A stretch of DNA of 64,000 nucleotides from Paenibacillus mesophilus (GTDB taxonomy: Bacteria > Bacillota > Bacilli > Paenibacillales > NBRC-103111): positions 1 through 64,000 of the forward strand of contig NZ_VCRA01000030.1 of assembly GCF_005938385.1 (NCBI RefSeq), given 5' to 3'. Below the pieces are notes generated by a model. It worked only from the letters and a program-made list of their open reading frames with translations. It ran no database searches and was not told the DNA's origin. A program made the translations under genes and the position numbers. This document shows positions 1 through 8,580 of the stretch, piece by piece. Position 1 is the stretch's first letter. Every line of letters begins with the position of its first letter.

Positions 1-125
1 CTGATGGCCGGGGACGGCACACGCCGAGTGACGGGGTGCAGGGGGCGTGGCTCCCTGCAAAAAGCAAGAAACTATGAAAAACCGAGTAATTCACAGTAAG
101 ACTCCAGAATTAAGGGGCCGAACCG

Positions 126-242
126 AATACTGAACTTATGTTCAGTAATAGTTACTCCAAGTTCACTGTTCCACCAATTGCCGATAATTGAAGCCAAATA
201 GCGCAATGAGGTTCGCAAATAAGCAAATTCGGTTCATTGTTT
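126..242. repeat. Dispersed intergenic repeat, copy 1
   Basis: This gene-free 117-bp stretch is closely matched at 45290-45405. Both copies contain four short dyads, each starting AATA, at 126, 147, 197 and 218, so the spacings are 21, 50 and 21 bp. The other copy has the same spacings. The first dyad is a perfect hairpin with arms CTGAAC and GTTCAG. The rest of positions 1-306 holds no gene I can support. Confidence 0.7.
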
Positions 243-306
243 ATCGGATATTCGGGGTTCCTGAAAAGCACTTGGTGTAACTTCGAAGGCTCACGCCACT
301 TAGTGC

Positions 307-1203
307 TCATCCTTTGACCGACGAACCGGAAATGCCTTGAATAATATATTTCTGGCCGAGCAGAAATACGGCGATCATCGGCACGATGCCGGCCGTGGCG
401 GCAGCCAACATCCCGTTATAGTCGATGTTGTTTTCCAGAATGAAGTTTTGCAGGCCGAGCGGGACGGTATACAGCTTCGGATTGGTCAAGAAGACGAGCG
501 CATTCTCGTAGTCGTTCCAATGCCAAGAGAAATCGATAATCGCCAGCGTCGCTAAAGCCGGCTTGGCAAGCGGCAGCATAAGCCGGATGAAAATGTGCCC
601 GTGATGCGCACCGTCCATGAACGCGGACTCGGAAATTTCTTTCGGAATGCCGATGAAAAACTGCCTCATCAGGAAGACGCCGAATATCGTGAACAATCCC
701 GGCAGAATGAGCGCCCAGTGCGTATTGTAAATGCCGACTTGATTGAACAAAATGAACTTGGGCACGAACAGCACTTGCGGCGGAATCATCATCATCGATA
801 AATAAACGAAGAAGAGAGTGTTTCTGCCTTTGAATTCGACTCTCGAGAAGCCGTAGGCGGCCAAGGAGGCCAGGAACGTCGCGCCGATCGTGCTAATGAG
901 CGATATTTTCAGCGAGTTCCAGTAATAGACGCCGAAGCTTTGCCCGCCGCTCCACAGCTTGATATGATGCTTCCACTCCAGCTTCGTCGGCAGCCAGGAG
1001 CCGAATACTTCGGCGGGCGCCTTCACCGAGGTGAGCGTCATCCATAGGAATGGAACGATCATCGCGATGCCGCAGACGAGCATAAAGGCGGTGAGCAGTC
1101 CTTTGCCGGCGATGGAGGAGCCGCTGCCCGAAGGGCGGAGCCGTCTTCGGGGCGCCGATGCCGATGCCGACGGCGGGGCGGATGAAGTTTGAGCCGTACG
1201 CAT
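307..1203 (-). CDS. Carbohydrate ABC transporter permease (MalG/UgpE type)
   Basis: Inner-membrane permease of a CUT1 sugar importer, 298 residues. The first transmembrane segment lies at about residues 34-54 after a Ser/Pro/Arg-rich cytoplasmic tail. The EAA loop that contacts the ATPase is at about 189-210 (ESAFMDGA). The C-terminus QGISGSSVKG is typical of the MalG side of the pair. The ATG at 1203 has a GGGAGG site just upstream; the open frame continues further upstream only as a shadow of the neighbouring permease. It lies 14 bp after the partner permease. No ATPase gene is present, as is common when a shared MsmX-type ATPase serves several CUT1 systems. The substrate is unknown. Confidence 0.93.
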   Translation of the reverse strand: MRTAQTSSAPPSASASAPRRRLRPSGSGSSIAGKGLLTAFMLVCGIAMIVPFLWMTLTSVKAPAEVFGSWLPTKLEWKHHIKLWSGGQSFGVYYWNSLKISLISTIGATFLASLAAYGFSRVEFKGRNTLFFVYLSMMMIPPQVLFVPKFILFNQVGIYNTHWALILPGLFTIFGVFLMRQFFIGIPKEISESAFMDGAHHGHIFIRLMLPLAKPALATLAIIDFSWHWNDYENALVFLTNPKLYTVPLGLQNFILENNIDYNGMLAAATAGIVPMIAVFLLGQKYIIQGISGSSVKG

Positions 1204-1217
1204 GTCGCTACCTCCCG

Positions 1218-2099
1218 TCAGTAGTGGACCCATCGTTTCTGGCCGAGCCATTGGATCGCGGTAATAAGTAAAATGAAGGCGAACAGCACCCACGAAATCG
1301 TCGACGCGTATCCCATCTCGTAATAGCTGAACGCGGTTTTGTACACGAACAGCGACATGACCGTCGTGCTGCTTCCCGGACCGCCTTGGGTGATCGCCTG
1401 AATGAGGCCGAACGATTTGATCGCCATGATGAGGCCGGTGACGAGCAGCAGGAACGTGGTCGGGCTGACGAGCGGCCAAAGGATGCGGCTCACTGTCGTC
1501 CAGCGTCTCGCTCCGTCGATTTTCGCGGCTTCCAGCAGCTCCGGTGATATTTCCTGCAGGGCGGCCAAGTAAATGATCATATTGTAGCCGAGCATAAGCC
1601 AAACTTGAATGATGTCGATGGCGAAAATAGCGGTGTCCGTCGTCGCGAACCAGCCCGGGGGCTGCGCGATGCCGATCGCCCGCAGCAAGCCGTTGATCGG
1701 CCCTTGCGTCGGCTGAAACAGCAGCATCCAGACGAAGGCGACCGCCACGCCGCTCGTAATATACGGCATGAAGTATAGCGTGCGCAGCAAGTTTTTGAGA
1801 TATACGCTGCGGTTCAGCACGATGGCGACGCCGAAGGCGAGGGCGATCGATACCGGCACGGAGGCGAGGAAGATGGCCGTGTTTTTGAGCGATACGTAGA
1901 ACAGCTCGTCCGTGAACAGCCGCTTGAAATTGTCCAATCCGACGAAACGGTAGCGCGGATTCGCGAATTGGTAGTCGGTGAACACGAGCGCCAGCGAGTA
2001 TGCGGCGGGGATGACGAAAAACGCGATTATGCCGAGCATGTTCGGCAGGATGAACAGATACCCGATCCACTGCTGTTTGTGCAACCAACTGCGCTTCAT
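1218..2099 (-). CDS. Sugar ABC transporter permease (MalF/UgpA type)
   Basis: Partner permease of the CUT1 importer, 293 residues with six predicted membrane segments. The first is at about 12-40, and the EAA loop at about 187-205 reads LEAAKIDGA. The start is the ATG at 2099, which has GGGAGG upstream; upstream in-frame sequence is rich in Arg and Pro and not family-like. It sits between the binding protein (89 bp upstream) and the second permease (14 bp downstream), the standard order of such operons. Expression is presumably driven by the upstream YesMN-type pair. Confidence 0.94.
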   Translation of the reverse strand: MKRSWLHKQQWIGYLFILPNMLGIIAFFVIPAAYSLALVFTDYQFANPRYRFVGLDNFKRLFTDELFYVSLKNTAIFLASVPVSIALAFGVAIVLNRSVYLKNLLRTLYFMPYITSGVAVAFVWMLLFQPTQGPINGLLRAIGIAQPPGWFATTDTAIFAIDIIQVWLMLGYNMIIYLAALQEISPELLEAAKIDGARRWTTVSRILWPLVSPTTFLLLVTGLIMAIKSFGLIQAITQGGPGSSTTVMSLFVYKTAFSYYEMGYASTISWVLFAFILLITAIQWLGQKRWVHY

Positions 2100-2187
2100 A
2101 TCGGTACCTCCCGGCCGTTGAGGAATCGGGGGCGGCAAGCTTTCCGGTCCGGCCGGAGCACGCCTTCGCCCCACGATTCCGACGTCC

Positions 2188-3516
2188 TTACTTTTTGTTT
2201 TGCTTGATGAAATCGTTGTGCCGTTTCTCCATGTTTTGCAGCGTCGTCTTCATATCTTGCTTGTTCAGAAAATATTTCTCGTATTCTTCCTTGCGGGAGT
2301 CGACGACTTGCTGCGGGATGTCCAGCTGGATAACCGGAAGATCGCCGAACATGATCTTCTTGAGCGCATCGAGATCATAGGTCGCTTCGACGCCTTTCAG
2401 CATCAGCTTGATCGCATCGTCGGCATTAACCGACTTCGAGGACGGAATCCGTCCGCCGGCCGCCATCGGAAGCATGCCTCCGTCGGCGTACCATTTCAGA
2501 AACTTCCATGCCGCTTCCTTGTTCGCGGATTTCGGGTTGATCGAGATGACGTCGCCGAGCCCGCCTCCGGAATATTTGAAGTCTTTCTGGCCCGCCTCGA
2601 CCTTCGGCGTAGTCGCGAACGTAATTTTGAAGCTGCGGGGGTAGTCCTTCATATTGTTCGAGTTGCGGAAAATAAACTCGCCCGCCCCGAGCATGGCTGC
2701 CTCGCCCTTCAAAAACATCGTGTCGATCGGCATTTTGCTCGTCAGCTGCTCGCCGTACGTCGGCATCGATTTGTCTTTGTGCATCATGTCGAACATCGTT
2801 TCGAGACTCTTCTGCCAATACGGGTTGTTGAAATTGGACGTGCCGTCGCTTTTCGTAAGCCCCATCGCGGCGATCGAGCCGTCCATCGGACCGGTCGGTT
2901 CCGCGTTCCACTGCACGTAGCCCCATACGTTCGGCTTCTTCAGCTTGGCCGCATACGTCCGCAAATCGTCTACGGTCCAATCGAGTGGAGGAACGGGCAG
3001 CTTGGCCTCGTCCAGCATCGACTGGTTCAGCCAGAGGAAGGACATGCTTTTCTTGGTCGGCAGCCCGTAATATTTGCCGTCGATTTGCCACTGCTTGGCG
3101 TCCGGCCCCATTTTGCCGTCGATGTCGTAGTCCTTGTAAGCGCTCAAGTCTACGGCGAGATTCGCGTCCACTCTTTTCTTCACGCGGGACAGCGCGTAGT
3201 TCGCGTATAGATCGACCTCCTGGCCGGCCATGAGCGCGGTGTCGAGCTTCAGGTTGCCGGGATCGTCGTTGACGAACCGGACGTATTCCACTTGGATATC
3301 CGGGTTTTTGGCGTTCCAGGCGTCGACGACTTCCTGCGGCCCGGCTTCGATCGGCACGCCTCCCCAGAACTTGAGCTTGACGACTTTCTTCGGATCGGTC
3401 TTGGCCGCACTTCCGGCTCCCGTCGCCGGTGTGCCTCCGTTGCCGCCGCAGCCGGCGAGCGTCGTACCGAGCAATGCCGCGCATAACAAACCTGCCCCAA
3501 TTTTGTAACGTCTCAT
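2188..3516 (-). CDS. Extracellular sugar-binding lipoprotein (SBP family 1)
   Basis: Substrate-binding component of the importer, 442 residues. The N-terminus has a lipoprotein signal with lipobox LAGC (Cys at about 23), then a Gly/Thr/Ala linker. The body is a family 1 solute-binding fold (LKFWGG, then PTKKSMSFLWLNQSML, and a late FLKWYADGG region). The start ATG at 3516 follows GAGGAGG. It is the first transporter gene after the two-component pair and is followed by both permeases. The ligand cannot be read from sequence; the neighbourhood suggests an oligosaccharide. Confidence 0.94.
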   Translation of the reverse strand: MRRYKIGAGLLCAALLGTTLAGCGGNGGTPATGAGSAAKTDPKKVVKLKFWGGVPIEAGPQEVVDAWNAKNPDIQVEYVRFVNDDPGNLKLDTALMAGQEVDLYANYALSRVKKRVDANLAVDLSAYKDYDIDGKMGPDAKQWQIDGKYYGLPTKKSMSFLWLNQSMLDEAKLPVPPLDWTVDDLRTYAAKLKKPNVWGYVQWNAEPTGPMDGSIAAMGLTKSDGTSNFNNPYWQKSLETMFDMMHKDKSMPTYGEQLTSKMPIDTMFLKGEAAMLGAGEFIFRNSNNMKDYPRSFKITFATTPKVEAGQKDFKYSGGGLGDVISINPKSANKEAAWKFLKWYADGGMLPMAAGGRIPSSKSVNADDAIKLMLKGVEATYDLDALKKIMFGDLPVIQLDIPQQVVDSRKEEYEKYFLNKQDMKTTLQNMEKRHNDFIKQNKK

Positions 3517-3610
3517 CGCTTAGGACCTCCTCGTACGATGCTATCATTTGGTTACAGCTTCAATATATCAGTTCGCCGGGGACGTCTTAAGGAACGATTT
3601 TTAGGGAATG

Positions 3611-4417
3611 TTAGAACGATTTTTGGTTGTCGTCTTCGTCGTCTTTCCTGACGCTGCTTCCGCCGCGCCGGTAGTCGCCGGGGCTGACCCCCGTCCATTT
3701 CCGGAATATTTTGTTGAAATAGTTGTCGTTGGCGAAGCCTACCTTCTCCGCGATTTCGCCGATCGTCGCGGCCGATTCCTTTAGCATCACTTTGGCGGAT
3801 TCGATCCGGACGTTTTGCAGGAAGTTGGTTAGCGTGACGCCCGTCTTCTTCCGGAACAGATCGCTCAAGTAGCTCGGGTCCATGCTTACCCACTCGGCCA
3901 ACGAAGCGAGCGACAAAGGCTCGTCGTAATGCATCAGGATGCGGTCGATGACGTTGTTGAGCTCGGGATGGTCGGTCGGCTTCGCGGCGTGCTTGGCGAT
4001 GCCCTGCAAATCGCGCTCGATTTTGCGCAGACGTCCGCGCAGCCGCAGCTCTTGCGCCACTTTGTCAAGCGTCTGCTCGAGCGTCTCCGTATCCATCGAC
4101 AGCTTCAGAATGTAGCTGGAGGCGCCGTATTCGAGAGCGTTCCGGGCGAATTCGAAGTCGCTCATGCACGTAAGCATGACGAAACGGGTATCGTAGCCTT
4201 CCGCCCGAACGGCTTGCAGCAGCTCGACCCCGTCCATGACCGGCATGACGATGTCCGAGATGACAAGGTCGGGATTATGCTCTCGTATAAAAGCGAGCGC
4301 ATCGGCCCCGTTGGCCGCTTCGCCCGTAATCCGGAACGGGGAGGCGATTTTGCCGAAAATCGCCCTTACGTATTCGCGCGCCTGCAGCTCGTCCTCAACG
4401 AGCAGGGTAGTCCACAT
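3611..4417 (-). CDS. YesN-type response regulator (receiver + AraC)
   Basis: Cytoplasmic DNA-binding response regulator, 268 residues. The receiver domain at 1-120 has acidic residues near E8/D9, phospho-acceptor D55 (VISDIVMP) and the conserved Lys near 105. The C-terminal AraC double HTH at about 165-262 includes ESAATIGEIAEKVGFANDNYF and a WTGVSPGDYRR end. The chosen ATG follows GAGGAGCTTACC. The start overlaps the 3' end of the kinase gene by 23 bp, so the two are translationally linked. It very likely activates the downstream transporter genes. Confidence 0.94.
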   Translation of the reverse strand: MWTTLLVEDELQAREYVRAIFGKIASPFRITGEAANGADALAFIREHNPDLVISDIVMPVMDGVELLQAVRAEGYDTRFVMLTCMSDFEFARNALEYGASSYILKLSMDTETLEQTLDKVAQELRLRGRLRKIERDLQGIAKHAAKPTDHPELNNVIDRILMHYDEPLSLASLAEWVSMDPSYLSDLFRKKTGVTLTNFLQNVRIESAKVMLKESAATIGEIAEKVGFANDNYFNKIFRKWTGVSPGDYRRGGSSVRKDDEDDNQKSF

Positions 4418-6197
4418 GGTAAGCTCCTCCATCTCCTTCGGAATAAGGCGTCGACAGCAGTAATGGAAAGTACAGACGCGCCATGGCGCCTTGCGGCAGC
4501 GGCAGCAATTGCAAATCCGCCTGTCCGGGGAACAGCAGCTCCAGCCGTTCGCGCAAATTTTGCAGGCCGATGCCTTTCCGGGCGCGGGATCGTTTGCGTT
4601 CCATCGCTTTCTCGATGCCGATGCCGTCATCGCATATGTCCATGATCAGGCGATCGGCTTCGGAATAGACGCGGATTGAGATATGTCCCTTGGCCTGGGA
4701 AGCCCCGAAACCGTGGTAAATGGCGTTCTCGACGAGCGGCTGCAGGCTGAATTTGGGGACCAGCGCGTACTGGAGCTTGTCGTCGAGGTCGAACCGGATG
4801 GAAAATTGCTGGTCGTACCGGCAATTTTGGATATGCATATAGGCGCTGACGAGTCCGATCTCGGCTTTCAGATGGATCAGGTCGACGTCCGTATTGAGAC
4901 TGTTCTCCAGCAGACGTCCCAAGGCGATGCATATTTCGTGCGTCTCGTCATCACCCTTGCGCAGGGAAATGCTCTTGATCGTATTGAGCGTGTTCAGCAG
5001 AAAATGCGGATTCATCTGCGAAACGAGCACCTGGAAGCGAACCGCCTGCTTGTGCCGTTCCTCCATCTTGAACTTGTGCACGAGCTCGTTGATGTCGCGG
5101 ACCATTCGATTGAAGCTGCGGGTGAGCGACAAAATTTCGCCTTTTCCTTTTTCCGGCAGCACGATCTTCAGATTGTTCATGACCATCGCCTCCATCTTCC
5201 GCTCCAGCAGCTTGATCGGACGAGTGATCCGCGAGGCGATCAGCAGCGTCATGCCCATGAACAGCGCCGTGAACAGCAGGATGGTGACGAAAAAACGCTG
5301 CTTCAACTGGTCGGTTTCGCGGAACAGGACGTCGAGCGGCACTTTTTTCACCAAATACCATTGCAAGGAAGGGATGTAGCTGTACGTGTACAGCGTATGG
5401 CTTCCCCTGTCGGTATAAGAGGAGCGTCCGCTGCCACCGGAAACGATGCCCGCCGCAATGTCCGGATCGACGGAGGCGGATTTCTTCGGCTGAAGCACGA
5501 CCCGGCCGTCCCCGTTCAGCAGAAAGTAGTCTTGGCCCGAAGCGGCGCGGGCCGGAATCCGGTTGAACCACTCCCGGTAATCGATACTGATCCGGACTGC
5601 TCCTAGCGGGATGAAGTTCTCGTCTTTGAGCAGAGCGTACAGCGAGATCAGATAAGGGCTGGTCGTATGACCGCGGTACACATAGTTCGGTTCGAAGCCG
5701 TTCCAGACGTACTTGGCCGTCGAACCGCCGGTAACGGAGAGAAACCAAGGCTCGTTCGAAATATCGCCATAGCGGAGCGGCTTGTCCGGCGAATAGGAAG
5801 CGTATACATTTCCATGAAAATCAAGCATCGTGTAATAGACGGGAGCGTCGGACAGGAAGAAGCTGTTGCCGATACTGTTGAATTTGTTTTCCACGCCTTT
5901 GATCCGCGACCAGGGGTCCGTCAGATCCGGACTTCGCAGCACGGGAACGATAGCGGGGTCCTGCTCCAGCAGTGTCGCCGTCTTGGCTGCGACTTCCATC
6001 AAGTTTTCCAGCGACTGCTTCATCGTCTCGAGCTGCTCCAGATCCTGCTCGGTATATTTCGCCTGCAGCAGCGTTTCCGTTTCCCGGAAATGGTAGACCG
6101 AGACGAGCGTGAAGGGCAGCAAAATGAGCAGCAGAAACGACAGAAACAACCGGTTTTTCAATTGGCTCGGATATAGGGCGTGCCGCCATGCGGGCAT
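4395..6197 (-). CDS. YesM-type sensor histidine kinase
   Basis: Membrane sensor kinase, 600 residues. It has a first membrane segment near 17-37, a large extracellular sensor region to about 310 (CACHE-like by size and position), a second membrane segment near 315-335, and HAMP (ITRPIKLLERKMEAM). A His_kinase domain carries the motif NPHFLLN, and the ATP-binding domain has DDGIGI and GIGLQNLRERL. The ATG at 6197 follows AGGAGGAGATCTT; the open frame extends upstream but without a family-like sequence. It probably senses extracellular sugar or a binding-protein complex and signals to the overlapping regulator. Confidence 0.94.
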   Translation of the reverse strand: MPAWRHALYPSQLKNRLFLSFLLLILLPFTLVSVYHFRETETLLQAKYTEQDLEQLETMKQSLENLMEVAAKTATLLEQDPAIVPVLRSPDLTDPWSRIKGVENKFNSIGNSFFLSDAPVYYTMLDFHGNVYASYSPDKPLRYGDISNEPWFLSVTGGSTAKYVWNGFEPNYVYRGHTTSPYLISLYALLKDENFIPLGAVRISIDYREWFNRIPARAASGQDYFLLNGDGRVVLQPKKSASVDPDIAAGIVSGGSGRSSYTDRGSHTLYTYSYIPSLQWYLVKKVPLDVLFRETDQLKQRFFVTILLFTALFMGMTLLIASRITRPIKLLERKMEAMVMNNLKIVLPEKGKGEILSLTRSFNRMVRDINELVHKFKMEERHKQAVRFQVLVSQMNPHFLLNTLNTIKSISLRKGDDETHEICIALGRLLENSLNTDVDLIHLKAEIGLVSAYMHIQNCRYDQQFSIRFDLDDKLQYALVPKFSLQPLVENAIYHGFGASQAKGHISIRVYSEADRLIMDICDDGIGIEKAMERKRSRARKGIGLQNLRERLELLFPGQADLQLLPLPQGAMARLYFPLLLSTPYSEGDGGAYHVDYPAR

Positions 6198-6394
6198 AAG
6201 ATCTCCTCCTGGACAGTCCGGCTTTGAGTTGGCCTTATTGTATACGCTTTGCGGCGAAACGTCCAAAGATTTTGGTTGGCGTAATTGGAAAGGGGCGGAA
6301 GGGGGGGCCTTGAACATATAGATCAGATAAGGTAAGTTGACTATAGGCCATGCATCAATCCGACTCTGCCAATCATAAGCCGAAAGGACAGCAA

Positions 6395-7000
6395 ATGAAA
6401 AACATATTATTCAAATATTTAACCCAATTTACGACACTGGGCGAAGAAGAACAACGGGCCATCGTGGAAGATATACAGGTTCAACAATATAAAAAAGGAA
6501 CCATGCTCCTCAGACAAGGAGATGTTCCCCGTGCATGTTATTTCGTATTGAAGGGATGCGTCCGACAGTACTCGGTAGACGAAACGGGAAAAGAAAGCAC
6601 ATCCAACTTCTACACGGAAGAGCAAGCAGTCGCGATATTCAATCAGCATAAACCGAACAAGTCATCCCCGTACTCCTTAACTTGTCTGGAGGACTGCATA
6701 CTGGTTGTCGGCGAACTTGATGCCGAGAAGGACATGTTTCAAAAATATTCTCAGCTGGAAACCATGACACGCAAAATGGTAGAAGATAACCTGGGCGAGG
6801 TAAAGGATGAATGGGCTTCGTTTATCTCCTCTAGTCCTGAAGAACGCTACAAGGCGCTTTTGCAAAAAAGACCCGGCTTGATCGATCGCGTACCCCAACA
6901 TCAATTGGCGAGTTATCTCGGCATGACTCCGGAGTCACTGAGCAGAATCAAGAAGCGGCTTCATTCCTCCTCGAAACAACAGCCATATCCCAAAGCCTAG
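6395..7000 (+). CDS. Crp/Fnr family transcriptional regulator
   Basis: Cytoplasmic regulator, 201 residues. A cyclic-nucleotide-binding type beta roll covers about 15-110 (KGTMLLRQGDVPRACYFVLKG), followed by a long helix and a shortened HTH at about 165-190 (LASYLGMTPESLSRIKKRL). The arrangement is like the small Crp-like regulators common in Bacteroidetes and Firmicutes. The Arg that binds cAMP in CRP is not evident, so the ligand is unknown. The ATG at 6395 follows AAAGGA, while an ATG 15 codons earlier has no site. Its 3' end overlaps the convergent DUF4386 gene by 66 bp. Confidence 0.88.
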   Translation: MKNILFKYLTQFTTLGEEEQRAIVEDIQVQQYKKGTMLLRQGDVPRACYFVLKGCVRQYSVDETGKESTSNFYTEEQAVAIFNQHKPNKSSPYSLTCLEDCILVVGELDAEKDMFQKYSQLETMTRKMVEDNLGEVKDEWASFISSSPEERYKALLQKRPGLIDRVPQHQLASYLGMTPESLSRIKKRLHSSSKQQPYPKA

Positions 7001-7663
7001 TTCTCCTGCAATCATGGGCACTGTAAATATAAGATTGAGTATGGAAATGGCCTCATCGTATTGCGGAAGAAACGATTTGCTCAGGTGAATGGCCATATAG
7101 CCGATTGCGGCTAGCAGAAGCAAAACGCCGAACACTTTAGGAATGCGGTCCGACTTGCAAGCTAAATAGCCCACAACCATCAGATGCCCGCCAAAAATGA
7201 TCAATCCGATCGACCAGATGGATTCGAATGCATCTAAAAATAGCATCATAAGCGCTTGAGTTTGTTCAATGGTGAAGGAAGATAAATAGTTTGCCTGTCT
7301 CGACAGAAGCATCACGATTATCAAACACAGGATGGCCATTCCCAGTATGGCCGTATAAATAAGACGGAGCCATGCGCCGAGTAAGGAAAGGCTTTTATTT
7401 ACCGACTGCAGAAACACATAAAAAGCCCAGGCGACCAGGATGTCCGTAATTGCGATGATGATCCAACCGAAGATTTCGGCTTGGAAAAGGTGGGTGGAGG
7501 ACACGAGGTTATTGAAGGTGGTGCCGGCATCGCCTTGCACCACTAGGCTTCCATGGACCAAACCATAGGAAAAAAATGCGGCGAGTGCCATGATGATAAG
7601 TGAAATACCGGCAGTTAAAGCGGATTTTCGGTGATATGACGTTTGTTTGACCGAGGCGGCCAT
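6935..7663 (-). CDS. DUF4386 family membrane protein
   Basis: Integral membrane protein of 242 residues with about six hydrophobic segments, matching DUF4386 in length and in features such as the SLSLLGAWLRLIYTAILG segment and the FGGHLMVVGYLACKS segment. Its function is unknown. The start follows AGGGGG with about seven bases of spacing. In other Firmicutes this family often lies next to small regulators; here it converges with the Crp/Fnr gene and overlaps its end by 66 bp, so both 3' ends share DNA. Confidence 0.88.
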   Translation of the reverse strand: MAASVKQTSYHRKSALTAGISLIIMALAAFFSYGLVHGSLVVQGDAGTTFNNLVSSTHLFQAEIFGWIIIAITDILVAWAFYVFLQSVNKSLSLLGAWLRLIYTAILGMAILCLIIVMLLSRQANYLSSFTIEQTQALMMLFLDAFESIWSIGLIIFGGHLMVVGYLACKSDRIPKVFGVLLLLAAIGYMAIHLSKSFLPQYDEAISILNLIFTVPMIAGELGFGIWLLFRGGMKPLLDSAQ

Positions 7664-7750
7664 AAGAAAACCCCCTATATGGATGATTGATTTTCATTAT
7701 ATAAGGGGGAGGTGGTTGGGGCATTGATTTAAGTTAAGCTGCGATCATGA

Positions 7751-7793
7751 TATGAATAACAAAAACATACTCAGCAGCCCATTCAACAAGACC
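7751..7793 (-). pseudogene. Remnant of an ANT(4')-like nucleotidyltransferase
   Basis: Read on the minus strand, this 43-bp stretch encodes GLVEWAAEYVFVIH. It matches the end of the nucleotidyltransferase gene at 37.3 kb (GLVEWAAEHGYVIH) with 36 of 43 bases identical by my count. A stop codon lies two codons upstream and no frame extends it. It is most simply the last piece of a decayed paralogue. It lies in the 231-bp gap between the DUF4386 gene and the response regulator. Confidence 0.5.
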
Positions 7794-7894
7794 GCTTCAA
7801 TAATGATGGAGCCCTGCCTGCCAAAAAGAAATTCGTTTCGCAGACAGCGAGCTCGCCGATGTCCTAAGCTAGCGCATGGCTCCGTTCTTTCTTT

Positions 7895-8566
7895 TCATTT
7901 GGGCTCAGTTCTTCCCGGAACACTACCTAGTCCAGCTTCGCGCGCCAGCAGAATGGCTTGGGCACGGTCGACAACTTGCAGTTTGTTCAAGATGTTCGAT
8001 ACGTGATTCCGAACCGTCTTTAAGCTGAGCTGAAACAATAGGGCAAGATCGGAGATCGTCTTCCCGATAGCGAGCTGCTCCAGAATTTCCGTCTCCCTGG
8101 CCGTCAATTCCGGGAATATTTCCTTCTGTGGCGGTCGCTGGATTGCATCGAAATAATACATCATCTTGCTGGCGATTCCAGGACTGAATATGGCCTCCCC
8201 ATCCGCAACGGCAACTAGGGCGCGGATAATCTCCTTAGGCTTAGCTCCCTTGAGCAAATAGCCGCGAGCGCCCGCCCGGATCGCCGAGAAGACGGAATTA
8301 TCGTCATCGAACATCGTCAGAATCAGAATTCGGATGTGCGGGCTAGTCGCGATAATTTGACGGGTAGCTTCGATTCCGTTGACCCCGGGCATGCTGATGT
8401 CCATCAAGATCAGATCCGGCTGCAGCGACTCGGCCAAACGCAGCGCTTCACCCCCGGATTCGGCTTCCCCCACGATCTCCAAACCCTCGTATCCTTGAAG
8501 CACGGCGATGATACCTTCCCGGAAGAGGGGGTGGTCATCCGCTAATAATATTCTCATCTTCTCCAC
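7895..8566 (-). CDS. NarL/FixJ family response regulator
   Basis: DNA-binding regulator of 223 residues. The receiver has D10-D11 and phospho-acceptor D56 (LILMDISMP); a LuxR-type HTH spans about 150-210 (LTARETEILEQLAIGKTISD, then LKTVRNHVSNILNKLQV). The start is GTG at 8566, with GGAGG nine bases upstream; the ATG three codons on is too far away. It begins 14 bp after the stop of the histidine kinase upstream, so the two form one operon. Target genes are unknown. Confidence 0.93.
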   Translation of the reverse strand: MEKMRILLADDHPLFREGIIAVLQGYEGLEIVGEAESGGEALRLAESLQPDLILMDISMPGVNGIEATRQIIATSPHIRILILTMFDDDNSVFSAIRAGARGYLLKGAKPKEIIRALVAVADGEAIFSPGIASKMMYYFDAIQRPPQKEIFPELTARETEILEQLAIGKTISDLALLFQLSLKTVRNHVSNILNKLQVVDRAQAILLAREAGLGSVPGRTEPK

Positions 8567-8580
8567 GGATAGAAACCTCC

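Noticed and set aside
1..306. Gene at the left end
   Set aside because: No frame with a start and ribosome site; the stretch is occupied by the dispersed repeat.
307..2088. Single 593-residue protein on the minus strand
   Set aside because: The first half is a frame shadow of the neighbouring permease; a ribosome site at 1203 shows the real start.
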